NCBI RefSeq assembly: GCF_001182785.1
Contig: NZ_CP012099.1
Coordinates: forward strand, 2,168,501-2,232,500
DNA: 64,000 nucleotides
Source: Bacillus thuringiensis
GTDB taxonomy: Bacteria; Bacillota; Bacilli; Bacillales; Bacillaceae_G
Direction of reading: 5' to 3'
Shown here one piece after another: positions 31,216 to 39,517 of this stretch; position 1 is the first letter of the stretch, and the number at the start of each line of letters is the position of its first letter. Under the pieces are notes generated by a model, which did not search any database, was not told where the DNA came from, and was given only the letters and a program-made list of their open reading frames with translations. The translations under genes were made by a program, and so were the position numbers.

Positions 31216-32925
31216 ATGGAGAAAACGAAGTTACCGTGGGATGAGTTTTTTTCACTTAATAAAGATATAAATCATACTTACTTTACACCAGAAGATTTTT
31301 CAGGTGATGAAGATTTAATCGCAAAAACGACAGAACAATTCGTTAAACAAGAAATTGTTCCACAAATGGAGAATATTGAACAACATAACTATAAAGTTTC
31401 TCGTCAATTATTTGAGAAAGCTGGGGAACTTGGATTATTAGGTATTGAGGTACCAGAAGATTATGGCGGATTCGAGTTAGGAAAGGCTGTCTCAGGTCTT
31501 GTAGCAGAGAAAATGGGTTACGCTGGGGCATTTAGCGTTTCCTTTAATATACACGCTGGTGTTGGTACATTGCCTTACATATATTACGGAACGAAAGAAC
31601 AGAAAGAAAAATATTTACCGAAAATTGCATCAGGAGAATGGATTGGGGCTTATGCTTTAACTGAGCCAAATGCTGGTTCTGATGCTTTAAGTGCAAAAAC
31701 GAGTGCAGTATTAAATGAAGATGGTACTGCTTGGAAGTTAAATGGTGAGAAACAGTGGATTACAAATGCTCATATGGCAGATGTATACGTTGTTTTTGCG
31801 AAGACAAATAAAGGAATGACGGCGTTTATTGTCGAAAGAACATGTGAAGGTGTATCCATTGGACTAGAAGAAAAGAAAATGGGGATTAAAGGTTCTTCAA
31901 CGGCTACCCTAATTTTAGAAGATGTTGTCATCCCTGCTGAAAATGTTTTAGGGGAAGTTGGCAAAGGGCATCACGTAGCTCTTAATATTCTTAACTTCGC
32001 TAGACTAAAGCTGGCTTTTGGAAATATTGGAACGGCAAAACAAGCAATTGGTCTGTCGGTACAATATGGAAAAGAGCGAAAACAGTTCCAAACGGAATTA
32101 GTAGATTTTACGATGATTCAAGAGAAAATTGCAAATATGATCATTGCTACATATGGAGCAGAAAGTGCAGCTTATCGTACAGCAGGTGTAATCGATGAAG
32201 CAATTCATGAGAGCGATGAAGATCTTATGAAGAAAATGTCCCAATTTGCAATTGAATGTGCACTGAATAAAGTGAACGCTTCTGAAACACTTGCTTATAT
32301 CGTAGATGAAGCTGTACAAATTCATGGTGGTTACGGTTATATGCAAGAGTATGAGGTAGAACGATTATATCGTGATGCTAGAATTAGTCGTATTTTTGAA
32401 GGAACGAATGAAATTAATAGATTAACAGTTGCCAAAATGTTAATGAAGCAAATCGAACAATTAGAAGATACTGAAGTAGAAAGTGATGTAGCAAATGTCG
32501 AAAGAAACCATCGTTACATTTTATTAGCGAAAAAATTGTTGAAACAATCTTTGAAAACGCTCTCTAAAACTCCAGGTCTAAAAATCGACCAAGAACAAGA
32601 ATATTCACGTGTAATTTCAAATATGTTGACGGACGTGTACGTCATGGAATCAGCGTTTTTACGTACGAGAAAAGCGGTAAGGAAAAATGGTGAGGAAAAA
32701 GAACGTACGAAGCAACTCATAACGGATGTTATTTGTGAAGAAGGATACCGTAAAGTAGAAGAAGCAGCGATTTCTGTACTTTCGGCGGCTGTCACAGAAG
32801 AACAAGATAGACATGTGATTTTAGCTGAAATCCGTCAATTATTAGTACCTTTATACACGAACGTATTTACGAAGAAGAGAGAAATTGCGAAAGCTATTAT
32901 AAATCGCGGGAAATATATTGTGTAA
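31216..32925 (+). CDS. Acyl-CoA dehydrogenase with C-terminal extension
   Basis: The FAD enzyme has 569 residues. The dehydrogenase core is about 35-410, with the signatures YALTEPNAGSDA, QWITNAHMADVY and QIHGGYGYMQEYEVERLYRDARI. Then a helical extension of about 150 residues follows, as in VLCAD/ACAD9-like proteins. Setting it among mmsB, mmsA and prp genes suggests a branched or short substrate such as isobutyryl-CoA, but the extension is more typical of longer-chain enzymes, so the substrate stays open. GATAGGGGGATACAT precedes the start. Confidence 0.93.
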   Translation: MEKTKLPWDEFFSLNKDINHTYFTPEDFSGDEDLIAKTTEQFVKQEIVPQMENIEQHNYKVSRQLFEKAGELGLLGIEVPEDYGGFELGKAVSGLVAEKMGYAGAFSVSFNIHAGVGTLPYIYYGTKEQKEKYLPKIASGEWIGAYALTEPNAGSDALSAKTSAVLNEDGTAWKLNGEKQWITNAHMADVYVVFAKTNKGMTAFIVERTCEGVSIGLEEKKMGIKGSSTATLILEDVVIPAENVLGEVGKGHHVALNILNFARLKLAFGNIGTAKQAIGLSVQYGKERKQFQTELVDFTMIQEKIANMIIATYGAESAAYRTAGVIDEAIHESDEDLMKKMSQFAIECALNKVNASETLAYIVDEAVQIHGGYGYMQEYEVERLYRDARISRIFEGTNEINRLTVAKMLMKQIEQLEDTEVESDVANVERNHRYILLAKKLLKQSLKTLSKTPGLKIDQEQEYSRVISNMLTDVYVMESAFLRTRKAVRKNGEEKERTKQLITDVICEEGYRKVEEAAISVLSAAVTEEQDRHVILAEIRQLLVPLYTNVFTKKREIAKAIINRGKYIV

Positions 32926-32941
32926 ATAGGAGGAAAGCGAT

Positions 32942-33832
32942 ATGAAAAAGATTGGTTTTATCGGTTTAGGTAACATGGGTCTTCCGATGTCAAAAAATCT
33001 AGTTAAATCAGGTTACACAGTATATGGCGTGGACTTAAATAAAGAGGCAGAAGCGTCCTTTGAAAAAGAAGGCGGAATTATCGGTCTATCAATCTCAAAA
33101 CTAGCAGAAACATGTGATGTAGTTTTTACAAGTTTACCTTCACCTCGCGCTGTTGAAGCGGTATATTTTGGAGCAGAAGGATTATTTGAAAATGGTCACT
33201 CGAATGTAGTTTTCATTGATACAAGTACGGTATCGCCGCAGTTAAACAAACAATTAGAGGAAGCTGCAAAGGAAAAGAAAGTAAACTTTTTAGCAGCACC
33301 TGTGAGCGGCGGTGTAATTGGAGCCGAAAATCGTACATTAACGTTTATGGTTGGTGGATCAAAAGAGGTATATGAGAAAACGGAATCTATCATGGGCGTA
33401 CTAGGCGCGAATATTTTCCACGTTAGTGAGCAGATTGATAGTGGTACAACTGTTAAGTTAATTAATAACTTATTAATTGGTTTTTATACAGCTGGTGTGA
33501 GTGAAGCTTTAACATTAGCGAAAAAGAACAATATGGATTTAGATAAAATGTTTGATATTTTAAATGTAAGTTATGGTCAAAGCAGAATCTATGAACGTAA
33601 TTTTAAAAGTTTTATAGCACCTGAAAACTACGAGCCAGGATTTACTGTGAACTTATTGAAGAAAGATTTAGGGTTTGCAGTTGACTTAGCTAAGGAAAGC
33701 GAACTCCATTTACCGGTAAGCGAAATGTTATTAAACGTATATGACGAAGCGAGTCAAGCTGGATATGGTGAAAACGATATGGCAGCTTTATATAAGAAAG
33801 TTAGCGAGCAATTAATTTCTAATCAAAAATAA
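32942..33832 (+). CDS. mmsB: 3-hydroxyisobutyrate dehydrogenase
   Basis: The 296-residue beta-hydroxyacid dehydrogenase oxidises 3-hydroxyisobutyrate to methylmalonate semialdehyde. The dinucleotide motif is GFIGLGNMG at the N terminus. The substrate block is [11 protein letters not shown], and the catalytic Lys lies in GTTVKLINN. It sits 16 bases after the acyl-CoA dehydrogenase with AGGAGGAAAG, and directly before mmsA, which uses its product. Confidence 0.93.
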   Translation: MKKIGFIGLGNMGLPMSKNLVKSGYTVYGVDLNKEAEASFEKEGGIIGLSISKLAETCDVVFTSLPSPRAVEAVYFGAEGLFENGHSNVVFIDTSTVSPQLNKQLEEAAKEKKVNFLAAPVSGGVIGAENRTLTFMVGGSKEVYEKTESIMGVLGANIFHVSEQIDSGTTVKLINNLLIGFYTAGVSEALTLAKKNNMDLDKMFDILNVSYGQSRIYERNFKSFIAPENYEPGFTVNLLKKDLGFAVDLAKESELHLPVSEMLLNVYDEASQAGYGENDMAALYKKVSEQLISNQK

Positions 33833-33854
33833 ATTATACAAAGGAGAGAATATA

Positions 33855-35315
33855 ATGATTACAACTGAAATTAAACGAGTAAAAAATCACATTAACGGTG
33901 AGTGGGTTGAATCGACAGGTACGGAAGTAGAAGCAGTTCCAAATCCAGCGACTGGAAAAATTATCGCTTACGTTCCACTATCTCCAAAAGAAGATGTTGA
34001 AAAAGCTGTTGAAGCGGCAAAAGCAGCATTCGAAACATGGTCTAAAGTACCAGTTCCGAATCGTTCAAGAAATTTATATAAATATTTGCAGCTATTACAA
34101 GAAAATAAAGATGAGCTTGCAAAAATCATTACGCTAGAAAATGGTAAGACGCTAACGGATGCAACAGGTGAAGTACAGCGTGGTATTGAAGCGGTAGAAC
34201 TTGCAACATCTACGCCAAATTTAATGATGGGTCAAGCGCTGCCGAATATTGCTAGCGGAATTGATGGATCGATTTGGCGCTACCCAATCGGAGTTGTTGC
34301 TGGTATTACGCCGTTTAACTTCCCGATGATGATTCCGTTATGGATGTTCCCACTTGCAATTGCTTGCGGTAATACATTCGTATTAAAAACATCGGAAAGA
34401 ACGCCACTTTTAGCAGAGCGACTTGTAGAATTATTCTATGAAGCAGGTTTCCCAAAAGGCGTATTAAATTTAGTACAAGGCGGAAAAGATGTTGTAAATA
34501 GCATTTTAGAAAATAAAGATATTCAAGCTGTTTCGTTCGTTGGCTCTGAGCCGGTAGCTCGTTACGTATATGAAACAGGTACGAAACACGGAAAACGTGT
34601 ACAAGCGTTAGCAGGTGCGAAAAACCATGCGATTGTAATGCCAGATTGCAATCTTGAGAAAACAGTACAAGGTGTAATTGGATCTGCATTTGCAAGTAGT
34701 GGAGAGCGCTGCATGGCATGCTCAGTAGTAGCAGTAGTGGATGAGATTGCTGATGAATTCATTGATGTATTAGTAGCAGAAACGAAAAAATTAAAAGTAG
34801 GCGATGGCTTTAACGAAGATAACTATGTTGGACCATTAATCCGTGAATCTCATAAAGAGCGCGTTTTAGGCTATATTAATAGCGGTGTAGCAGATGGGGC
34901 AACTTTATTAGTAGATGGCCGTAAAATTAATGAAGAAGTTGGAGAAGGTTACTTTGTAGGTGCGACAATCTTTGATGGCGTGAATCAAGAAATGAAAATT
35001 TGGCAAGATGAAATTTTTGCTCCAGTATTAAGCATTGTACGTGTTAAAGATTTAGAAGAAGGTATTAAACTAACAAATCAATCTAAATTTGCAAATGGTG
35101 CGGTTATTTATACGTCAAATGGTAAACATGCACAAACATTCCGTGATAACATCGATGCTGGTATGATTGGTGTAAACGTAAACGTTCCAGCACCAATGGC
35201 ATTCTTCGCATTTGCAGGAAATAAAGCTTCATTCTTTGGTGATTTAGGTACAAATGGTACAGATGGCGTTCAATTCTATACACGTAAAAAAGTTGTAACT
35301 GAGCGCTGGTTTTAA
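33855..35315 (+). CDS. mmsA: Methylmalonate-semialdehyde dehydrogenase (acylating)
   Basis: The 486-residue aldehyde dehydrogenase converts methylmalonate semialdehyde plus CoA to propionyl-CoA. It has the nucleophile Cys286 in [10 protein letters not shown], the [17 protein letters not shown] block diagnostic for the MmsA/IolA subfamily, and the FTRKK-like ending ([13 protein letters not shown]). CAAAGGAGAGAATATA precedes the start. It is the last gene of the mmgD-mmsA operon and ends at a strong terminator. Its product feeds back to mmgD. Confidence 0.95.
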   Translation: MITTEIKRVKNHINGEWVESTGTEVEAVPNPATGKIIAYVPLSPKEDVEKAVEAAKAAFETWSKVPVPNRSRNLYKYLQLLQENKDELAKIITLENGKTLTDATGEVQRGIEAVELATSTPNLMMGQALPNIASGIDGSIWRYPIGVVAGITPFNFPMMIPLWMFPLAIACGNTFVLKTSERTPLLAERLVELFYEAGFPKGVLNLVQGGKDVVNSILENKDIQAVSFVGSEPVARYVYETGTKHGKRVQALAGAKNHAIVMPDCNLEKTVQGVIGSAFASSGERCMACSVVAVVDEIADEFIDVLVAETKKLKVGDGFNEDNYVGPLIRESHKERVLGYINSGVADGATLLVDGRKINEEVGEGYFVGATIFDGVNQEMKIWQDEIFAPVLSIVRVKDLEEGIKLTNQSKFANGAVIYTSNGKHAQTFRDNIDAGMIGVNVNVPAPMAFFAFAGNKASFFGDLGTNGTDGVQFYTRKKVVTERWF

Positions 35316-35345
35316 TATAGAGTAAACAGTCAAATCAGCTATTAA

Positions 35346-35387
35346 ATGAAAACCACCACCACTATTAATAGTGGTGGTGGTTTTCAT
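35346..35387. terminator. Perfect 42-nt palindromic bidirectional terminator
   Basis: ATGAAAACCACCACCACTAT and its exact complement meet at TTAA-type centre (35346-35387). It serves mmsA and the convergent LysE gene, whose stop is at 35392. Confidence 0.9.
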
Positions 35388-35391
35388 CTTG

Positions 35392-36024
35392 TTAATTATT
35401 TTTTTCAAAAGCTAGTTTAATACCAAATCCAATTAGGACGACTCCTGTTAGCCCTTGAATATAACGTTGCGTCTTTGGTTTTTTCATAAAAGCACTAATT
35501 TTATCAATTAAAAATATATAAAATGCAAACCAAATGACTGTTAAAACGAGGTAAGTAAGGCCCATTACAAGAAGTTGAATAAATGTATTATGATTTGGAT
35601 TTAAAAATTGCGGTAAAAAAGTTAAAAAGAAGACTGCAACTTTAGGATTTAATAAATTTGTAAGAAATCCTTGGCGAAAGCAAGAAGTATGTTCGTTTTC
35701 ATTATTCAAAGATAGATCATTTGTATCTAAGTTTTCTTTGTTTCTTACTGCTAAAAGGGCTTTAATACCGATATATATTAAATAGAGAGCCCCAACGTAC
35801 TTGAAAATAGAAAATAAAAGAGCTGACTTTACAATAAGTGCAGAAAGACCAATTACAGCAGCTAAAGTATGAATTAATAGTGCAATACATGTACCAAACA
35901 CTGTTTTCACTCCACCGACTTTACCAGCAACCAATGTGTTTTTCGTAGCCATTGCTGTATCTGGACCAGGTAAAATGATAAGGCAAATAGACATAATGAT
36001 GAAAAGAAGATAATTTTCTATCAT
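35392..36024 (-). CDS. LysE/RhtB-family amino-acid exporter
   Basis: The 210-residue protein has six hydrophobic helices and the family opening LPGPDTAMATKNTL, with GFLTNLLNPKVAVFFLTFLPQF in the middle. Members export amino acids such as homoserine, leucine or lysine. AAAAAGGAGGGGCGGCT precedes ATG 36024. The substrate is unknown. Confidence 0.92.
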   Translation of the reverse strand: MIENYLLFIIMSICLIILPGPDTAMATKNTLVAGKVGGVKTVFGTCIALLIHTLAAVIGLSALIVKSALLFSIFKYVGALYLIYIGIKALLAVRNKENLDTNDLSLNNENEHTSCFRQGFLTNLLNPKVAVFFLTFLPQFLNPNHNTFIQLLVMGLTYLVLTVIWFAFYIFLIDKISAFMKKPKTQRYIQGLTGVVLIGFGIKLAFEKNN

Positions 36025-36120
36025 AGCCGCCCCTCCTTTTTATTTTTAGAATATTTGATTAAAATCAGTGTAGCACAAAAATGGATTTAATAAAATTAAA
36101 TTTTATTAAAAATTATTAAA

Positions 36121-36164
36121 TAAAAAAGGCTATATAGTAGCTGTAATTTCACTACTATATAGCC
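36121..36164 (-). terminator. Terminator of the 3-hydroxyisobutyryl-CoA hydrolase gene
   Basis: On the minus strand GGCTATATAGTAG pairs with CTACTATATAGCC, followed by TTTTTTATTT. A bcr1 copy lies between it and the gene it serves. Confidence 0.85.
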
Positions 36165-36169
36165 TCGAT

Positions 36170-36280
36170 TTTATCCCGCTATTTGCGAGTAGTAAGATTT
36201 CCACCGCACAAGATTTAGCTGGAGCAAAGAAATTAGGTGGGGGATGAACAAACCACCCACTCGTTACAGTTTCATTTTAT
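36170..36280. repeat. bcr1-type repeat, full-length, abutting the hydrolase stop codon
   Basis: It runs from TTTATCCCGCTATTTGCG to GTTACAGTTTCATTTTAT (111 bp) with TTTAT at both ends. The complementary arms CCACCGC...GGTGGGGG are visible. The terminal TTTAT (36276-36280) contains the TAA stop of the minus-strand gene. Confidence 0.88.
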
Positions 36281-37332
36281 GCATTAAGTAAATTAAAGAA
36301 ACGATTCACATCTTCTTCTGAAACGTCACTTAACTGTTTATATTTATAATTCGGATTTTGATCTTTATCAACGACAACGGAGCGTACTCCTTCGAAGAAA
36401 TCTTCATGTCTCATGAAGTTTTTAGCAAGTATAAGGTCCGTAGCGAAACATTCTTCAACGGATTTATCTTGTCCATCAATAAACTGTTTTAATGTTACTT
36501 TTAGTGAAATAGGGGATTTTGATAACAGTGTTTCTTTCGTTTTTAGAGCAAAGGAGCTTTCATCTTTCTCCAATGAATGGATGATTTCTTCAATTGTATC
36601 GAAAGCAAAATGTGAATTGATTACTTCTAATGAAGGAGTCAGCTCGCTTTCTAAGTTTGGAGCAGTTGCGAATGTACGAATAACTTCTTTTAAATTAGTA
36701 TGTACATCATCTTCTTTATGCCAATTTACACTTTCAAGTTCAGTAAGAAACTCTGGTAATGAATCAGATGTCATAAAGTAATCAGCAGCATTAATAAATA
36801 ATACGTCAGAAGCTTTTAAAATAGATGCTGTTAAAGCAACGAAGCGTCCTGTATATCCAGGTGCTTTATTTAAGAAATATGCAGCTCCGACATCTGGGAA
36901 GAAGCCGATATTCATCTCTGGCATTGCCCATTTCGTACGTTCAGTTACAATGCGATACTTCGCACCATTTGTAAGACCGACACCACCGCCCATTACAATT
37001 CCATCTAAACAAGCAATAATCGGTTTTGTATATTGATAAATATATGTATCAATTTCATACTCTTCTTCAAAAAAACTTTCTGCATGTTGCAATGCCACTT
37101 CATTGGAACGCGCTTCATAAAGAGTTTTAATGTCGCCACCTGCACAAAAACCTTTTGTGCCAGCTCCTTTTAACACGATAAGTGCAATACGCTCATCGCG
37201 TTCCCACTCTTTAAGTTTTTGTCCGATAGGTTGTAACATGTCATAAGATAAAGAATTAAGTGCTTTTGGACGGTTTAAAGTAATTGTTGCTACGCCGTTT
37301 TCACTAACAGAAAATAAAACGTGTTCAGTCAT
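36277..37332 (-). CDS. 3-hydroxyisobutyryl-CoA hydrolase (enoyl-CoA hydratase/isomerase family)
   Basis: This crotonase-fold thioesterase of 351 residues belongs to the HIBCH type. It has FCAGGDIKTLYE for the oxyanion hole, GIVMGGGVGLT, and the catalytic glutamate/aspartate region MPEMNIGFFPDVGAAYFL. The length and the C-terminal FFEGVRSVVVDKD.NPN block separate HIBCH from true hydratases. It supplies 3-hydroxyisobutyrate to MmsB, encoded nearby on the other strand. GGGAGGATGCATT precedes the start. Confidence 0.92.
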   Translation of the reverse strand: MTEHVLFSVSENGVATITLNRPKALNSLSYDMLQPIGQKLKEWERDERIALIVLKGAGTKGFCAGGDIKTLYEARSNEVALQHAESFFEEEYEIDTYIYQYTKPIIACLDGIVMGGGVGLTNGAKYRIVTERTKWAMPEMNIGFFPDVGAAYFLNKAPGYTGRFVALTASILKASDVLFINAADYFMTSDSLPEFLTELESVNWHKEDDVHTNLKEVIRTFATAPNLESELTPSLEVINSHFAFDTIEEIIHSLEKDESSFALKTKETLLSKSPISLKVTLKQFIDGQDKSVEECFATDLILAKNFMRHEDFFEGVRSVVVDKDQNPNYKYKQLSDVSEEDVNRFFNLLNA

Positions 37333-37402
37333 AATGCATCCTCCCTTACATATCTTCTTATTCTTAATTCTTGATATGTACTGAAATGTCCTTTATAAAT
37401 TT

Positions 37403-37450
37403 CGTCAAAAGTTGACGGTAAATATTAATTTGGTCACCGCGTATTTTGAC
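37403..37450. promoter_or_regulatory. TTGACG/CGTCAA repeats upstream of the hydrolase gene
   Basis: CGTCAA-AAG-TTGACG (37403-37417) is an inverted repeat, and a third half site TTGACG occurs near 37445. They lie 70-115 bases upstream of the minus-strand start and could be an operator. The rest of 37333-37662 shows no gene. Confidence 0.35.
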
Positions 37451-37662
37451 GAGTTATCTTTGCAGGATTTCAGAGACTGAGGGGGAATATTACAACATTA
37501 CTGTAAGTGTAATTATTTGAAGTTATAATGATAAAAGCGCTATTATATAGGTGTGAATTGTTCATTATCAATTCTAAAAAGAGTGTTTGAAGAAAAAATG
37601 AATCGTACAATTGTAATAAAAAATTTTACACTGAATTAGAAATAGAGAAAGGAGAAATCGGA

Positions 37663-37920
37663 ATGCCAGGACCTTTACTATTGTCGGTTATTATTTTGTC
37701 TTCTTTAATGATAGGGATAACGCAGTATTTTCATCATACAGATACGACAGAAGAAGTGAAGGATAAAGTACGTCTCGTATTTCCGATTTTTATAATATCT
37801 ATTTCATTCTGTATTTTATTAAATAAAGATGGGTACATTGTCGCAGTGTTCTCATTTTTCGTCGCAATCGTTTTAATTACCGTTTTATATTATGTAATGA
37901 AAGACTTTATACAAAAATAA
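37663..37920 (+). CDS. Small membrane protein, unknown
   Basis: The 85-residue protein has three hydrophobic helices (LLLSVIILSSLMIGITQYF, VFPIFIISISFCILL, IVAVFSFFVAIVLITVLYYV) separated by a charged loop (TDTTEEVKDKVR). AGAAAGGAGAAATCGGA precedes ATG 37663. I do not recognise the family. Confidence 0.75.
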   Translation: MPGPLLLSVIILSSLMIGITQYFHHTDTTEEVKDKVRLVFPIFIISISFCILLNKDGYIVAVFSFFVAIVLITVLYYVMKDFIQK

Positions 37921-38104
37921 AGATGTCATAATAGGCATTTTTATTTTGGGAAAAATATAAAATTTCACATACCGTATTTTATATAAAATACATAAAACAT
38001 ATAACAATAGAAAAGTATGTACTTTGCTGTGTATGTACTTGTCAATCTTGCATAGCCACTATACTATTAAAATGTAGAGATTATAAAAAGGGGTTGTATC
38101 TATC

Positions 38105-38344
38105 ATGAAATTTGAGATGCACACAAAAATTATTTCAAATGAAAAAGAAGTAAGATTACATATTGAAGAAAATATATTTCAATTAATATTGGATGGTTAT
38201 CACTTATTTACAATTCAAGAAATATTGCCTTTATATAAATCCAATGAAGAAAGAATTGGAAGTGCAACGATATTGAAGCTAGAGTGGGAGAACGGAAAAA
38301 CTACAATAAACTATCAACTTGTTTCACTAAAATCAGTAAATTAA
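38105..38344 (+). CDS. DUF2584 family protein
   Basis: The 79-residue protein matches DUF2584: it opens with KFEMHTKIIS, contains ENIFQLILDGYHLFTIQEILPLYKS-type spacing and ends KLEWENGKTTINYQLVSLKSVN, where the LKSVN ending is diagnostic. The function is unknown. AAAAGGGGTTGTATCT precedes the start. It is 15 bases upstream of sbcD and may be cotranscribed. Confidence 0.85.
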   Translation: MKFEMHTKIISNEKEVRLHIEENIFQLILDGYHLFTIQEILPLYKSNEERIGSATILKLEWENGKTTINYQLVSLKSVN

Positions 38345-38359
38345 AAGGAGTAGAAAAAT

Positions 38360-39517
38360 ATGAAGTTATTTCATACAGCGGATTGGCATTTAGGTAAGCT
38401 TGTTCATGGCGTGTATATGACTGAAGACCAAAAGATTGTATTAGATCAGTTTGTACAGGCTGTTGAAGAAGAAAAACCAGATGCTGTAATTATTGCAGGG
38501 GATTTATATGACCGAGCAATTCCACCTACAGAAGCAGTAGACTTATTAAATGATGTGCTGCAAAAAATAGTTATTGATTTACAAACACCAGTTATTGCAG
38601 TAGCTGGTAATCATGATAGTCCGGATCGTATCCATTTTGGAAGTAGTTTAATGAAAAAACAGGGATTACATATTGCAGGCCAATTTCAATTCCCGTATGA
38701 ACCTGTTGTACTAAATGATGAATATGGAGAGGTTCACTTCCATCTAATACCGTATGCAGACCCAAGCATAGTTAGACACGTGTTGAAAAATGAAGACGTA
38801 CGTTCTCATGATGATGCGATGCGCATTTTTATGAATGAGCTCTCTGAAACAATGGATAAAGAAGCTAGACATGTATTTGTTGGACATGCATTTGTAACTT
38901 CTTCAGGAGAAGCGGAGGAGAATACAAGTGATGCAGAACGACCACTTTCAATTGGTGGTGCTGAATATGTAAATAGTCATTATTTTGATAAGTTTCATTA
39001 CACAGCGCTTGGACATTTACATCAAGCGCATTTCGTACGTAATGAGACCATTAGATATTCAGGTTCACCACTTGCCTATTCAATTTCTGAAGAGAAACAT
39101 AAAAAAGGTTATTACATTGTAGAACTGAATGAAACTGGTGAAGTAGCAATTGAAAAAAGGTTACTTTCACCACGTCGTAAAATGCGAACAGTAGAAGCGA
39201 AAATAGATGAATTATTACAGCACCCAGTAAGTGAAGATTACGTATTTGTAAAATTATTAGACGAAAACCCTGTCTTACAGCCAATGGAGAAAATACGATC
39301 TGTATATCCAAATGCAATGCACGTTGAAAGAGCGATGCAAAGGCGAGAACTCACAGATACAAATGAAGTAACTGTTTCAAGACATAAAACGGATGATTTA
39401 TCTCTTTTAAAGGCTTTCTATAAAGAAATGAAAGGGTTAGATTTATCAGAAGAGAAAGAACGCCTATTTATAGATGTATTACAAACAGTGCAAGAACGGG
39501 AAGGTGAACGAGGATGA
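38360..39517 (+). CDS. sbcD: DNA exonuclease SbcCD, nuclease subunit
   Basis: This Mre11-type Mn-dependent nuclease of 385 residues has the phosphoesterase motifs DWHLGK (Asp8, His10), GDLYDRAIP, GNHDSPDR and GHAFVTSSGE, then ALGHLHQ. With SbcC it removes hairpins and processes DNA ends. AAAGGAGTAGAAAAAT precedes the start. Its last four bases overlap the sbcC start (ATGA), as is usual. Confidence 0.96.
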   Translation: MKLFHTADWHLGKLVHGVYMTEDQKIVLDQFVQAVEEEKPDAVIIAGDLYDRAIPPTEAVDLLNDVLQKIVIDLQTPVIAVAGNHDSPDRIHFGSSLMKKQGLHIAGQFQFPYEPVVLNDEYGEVHFHLIPYADPSIVRHVLKNEDVRSHDDAMRIFMNELSETMDKEARHVFVGHAFVTSSGEAEENTSDAERPLSIGGAEYVNSHYFDKFHYTALGHLHQAHFVRNETIRYSGSPLAYSISEEKHKKGYYIVELNETGEVAIEKRLLSPRRKMRTVEAKIDELLQHPVSEDYVFVKLLDENPVLQPMEKIRSVYPNAMHVERAMQRRELTDTNEVTVSRHKTDDLSLLKAFYKEMKGLDLSEEKERLFIDVLQTVQEREGERG

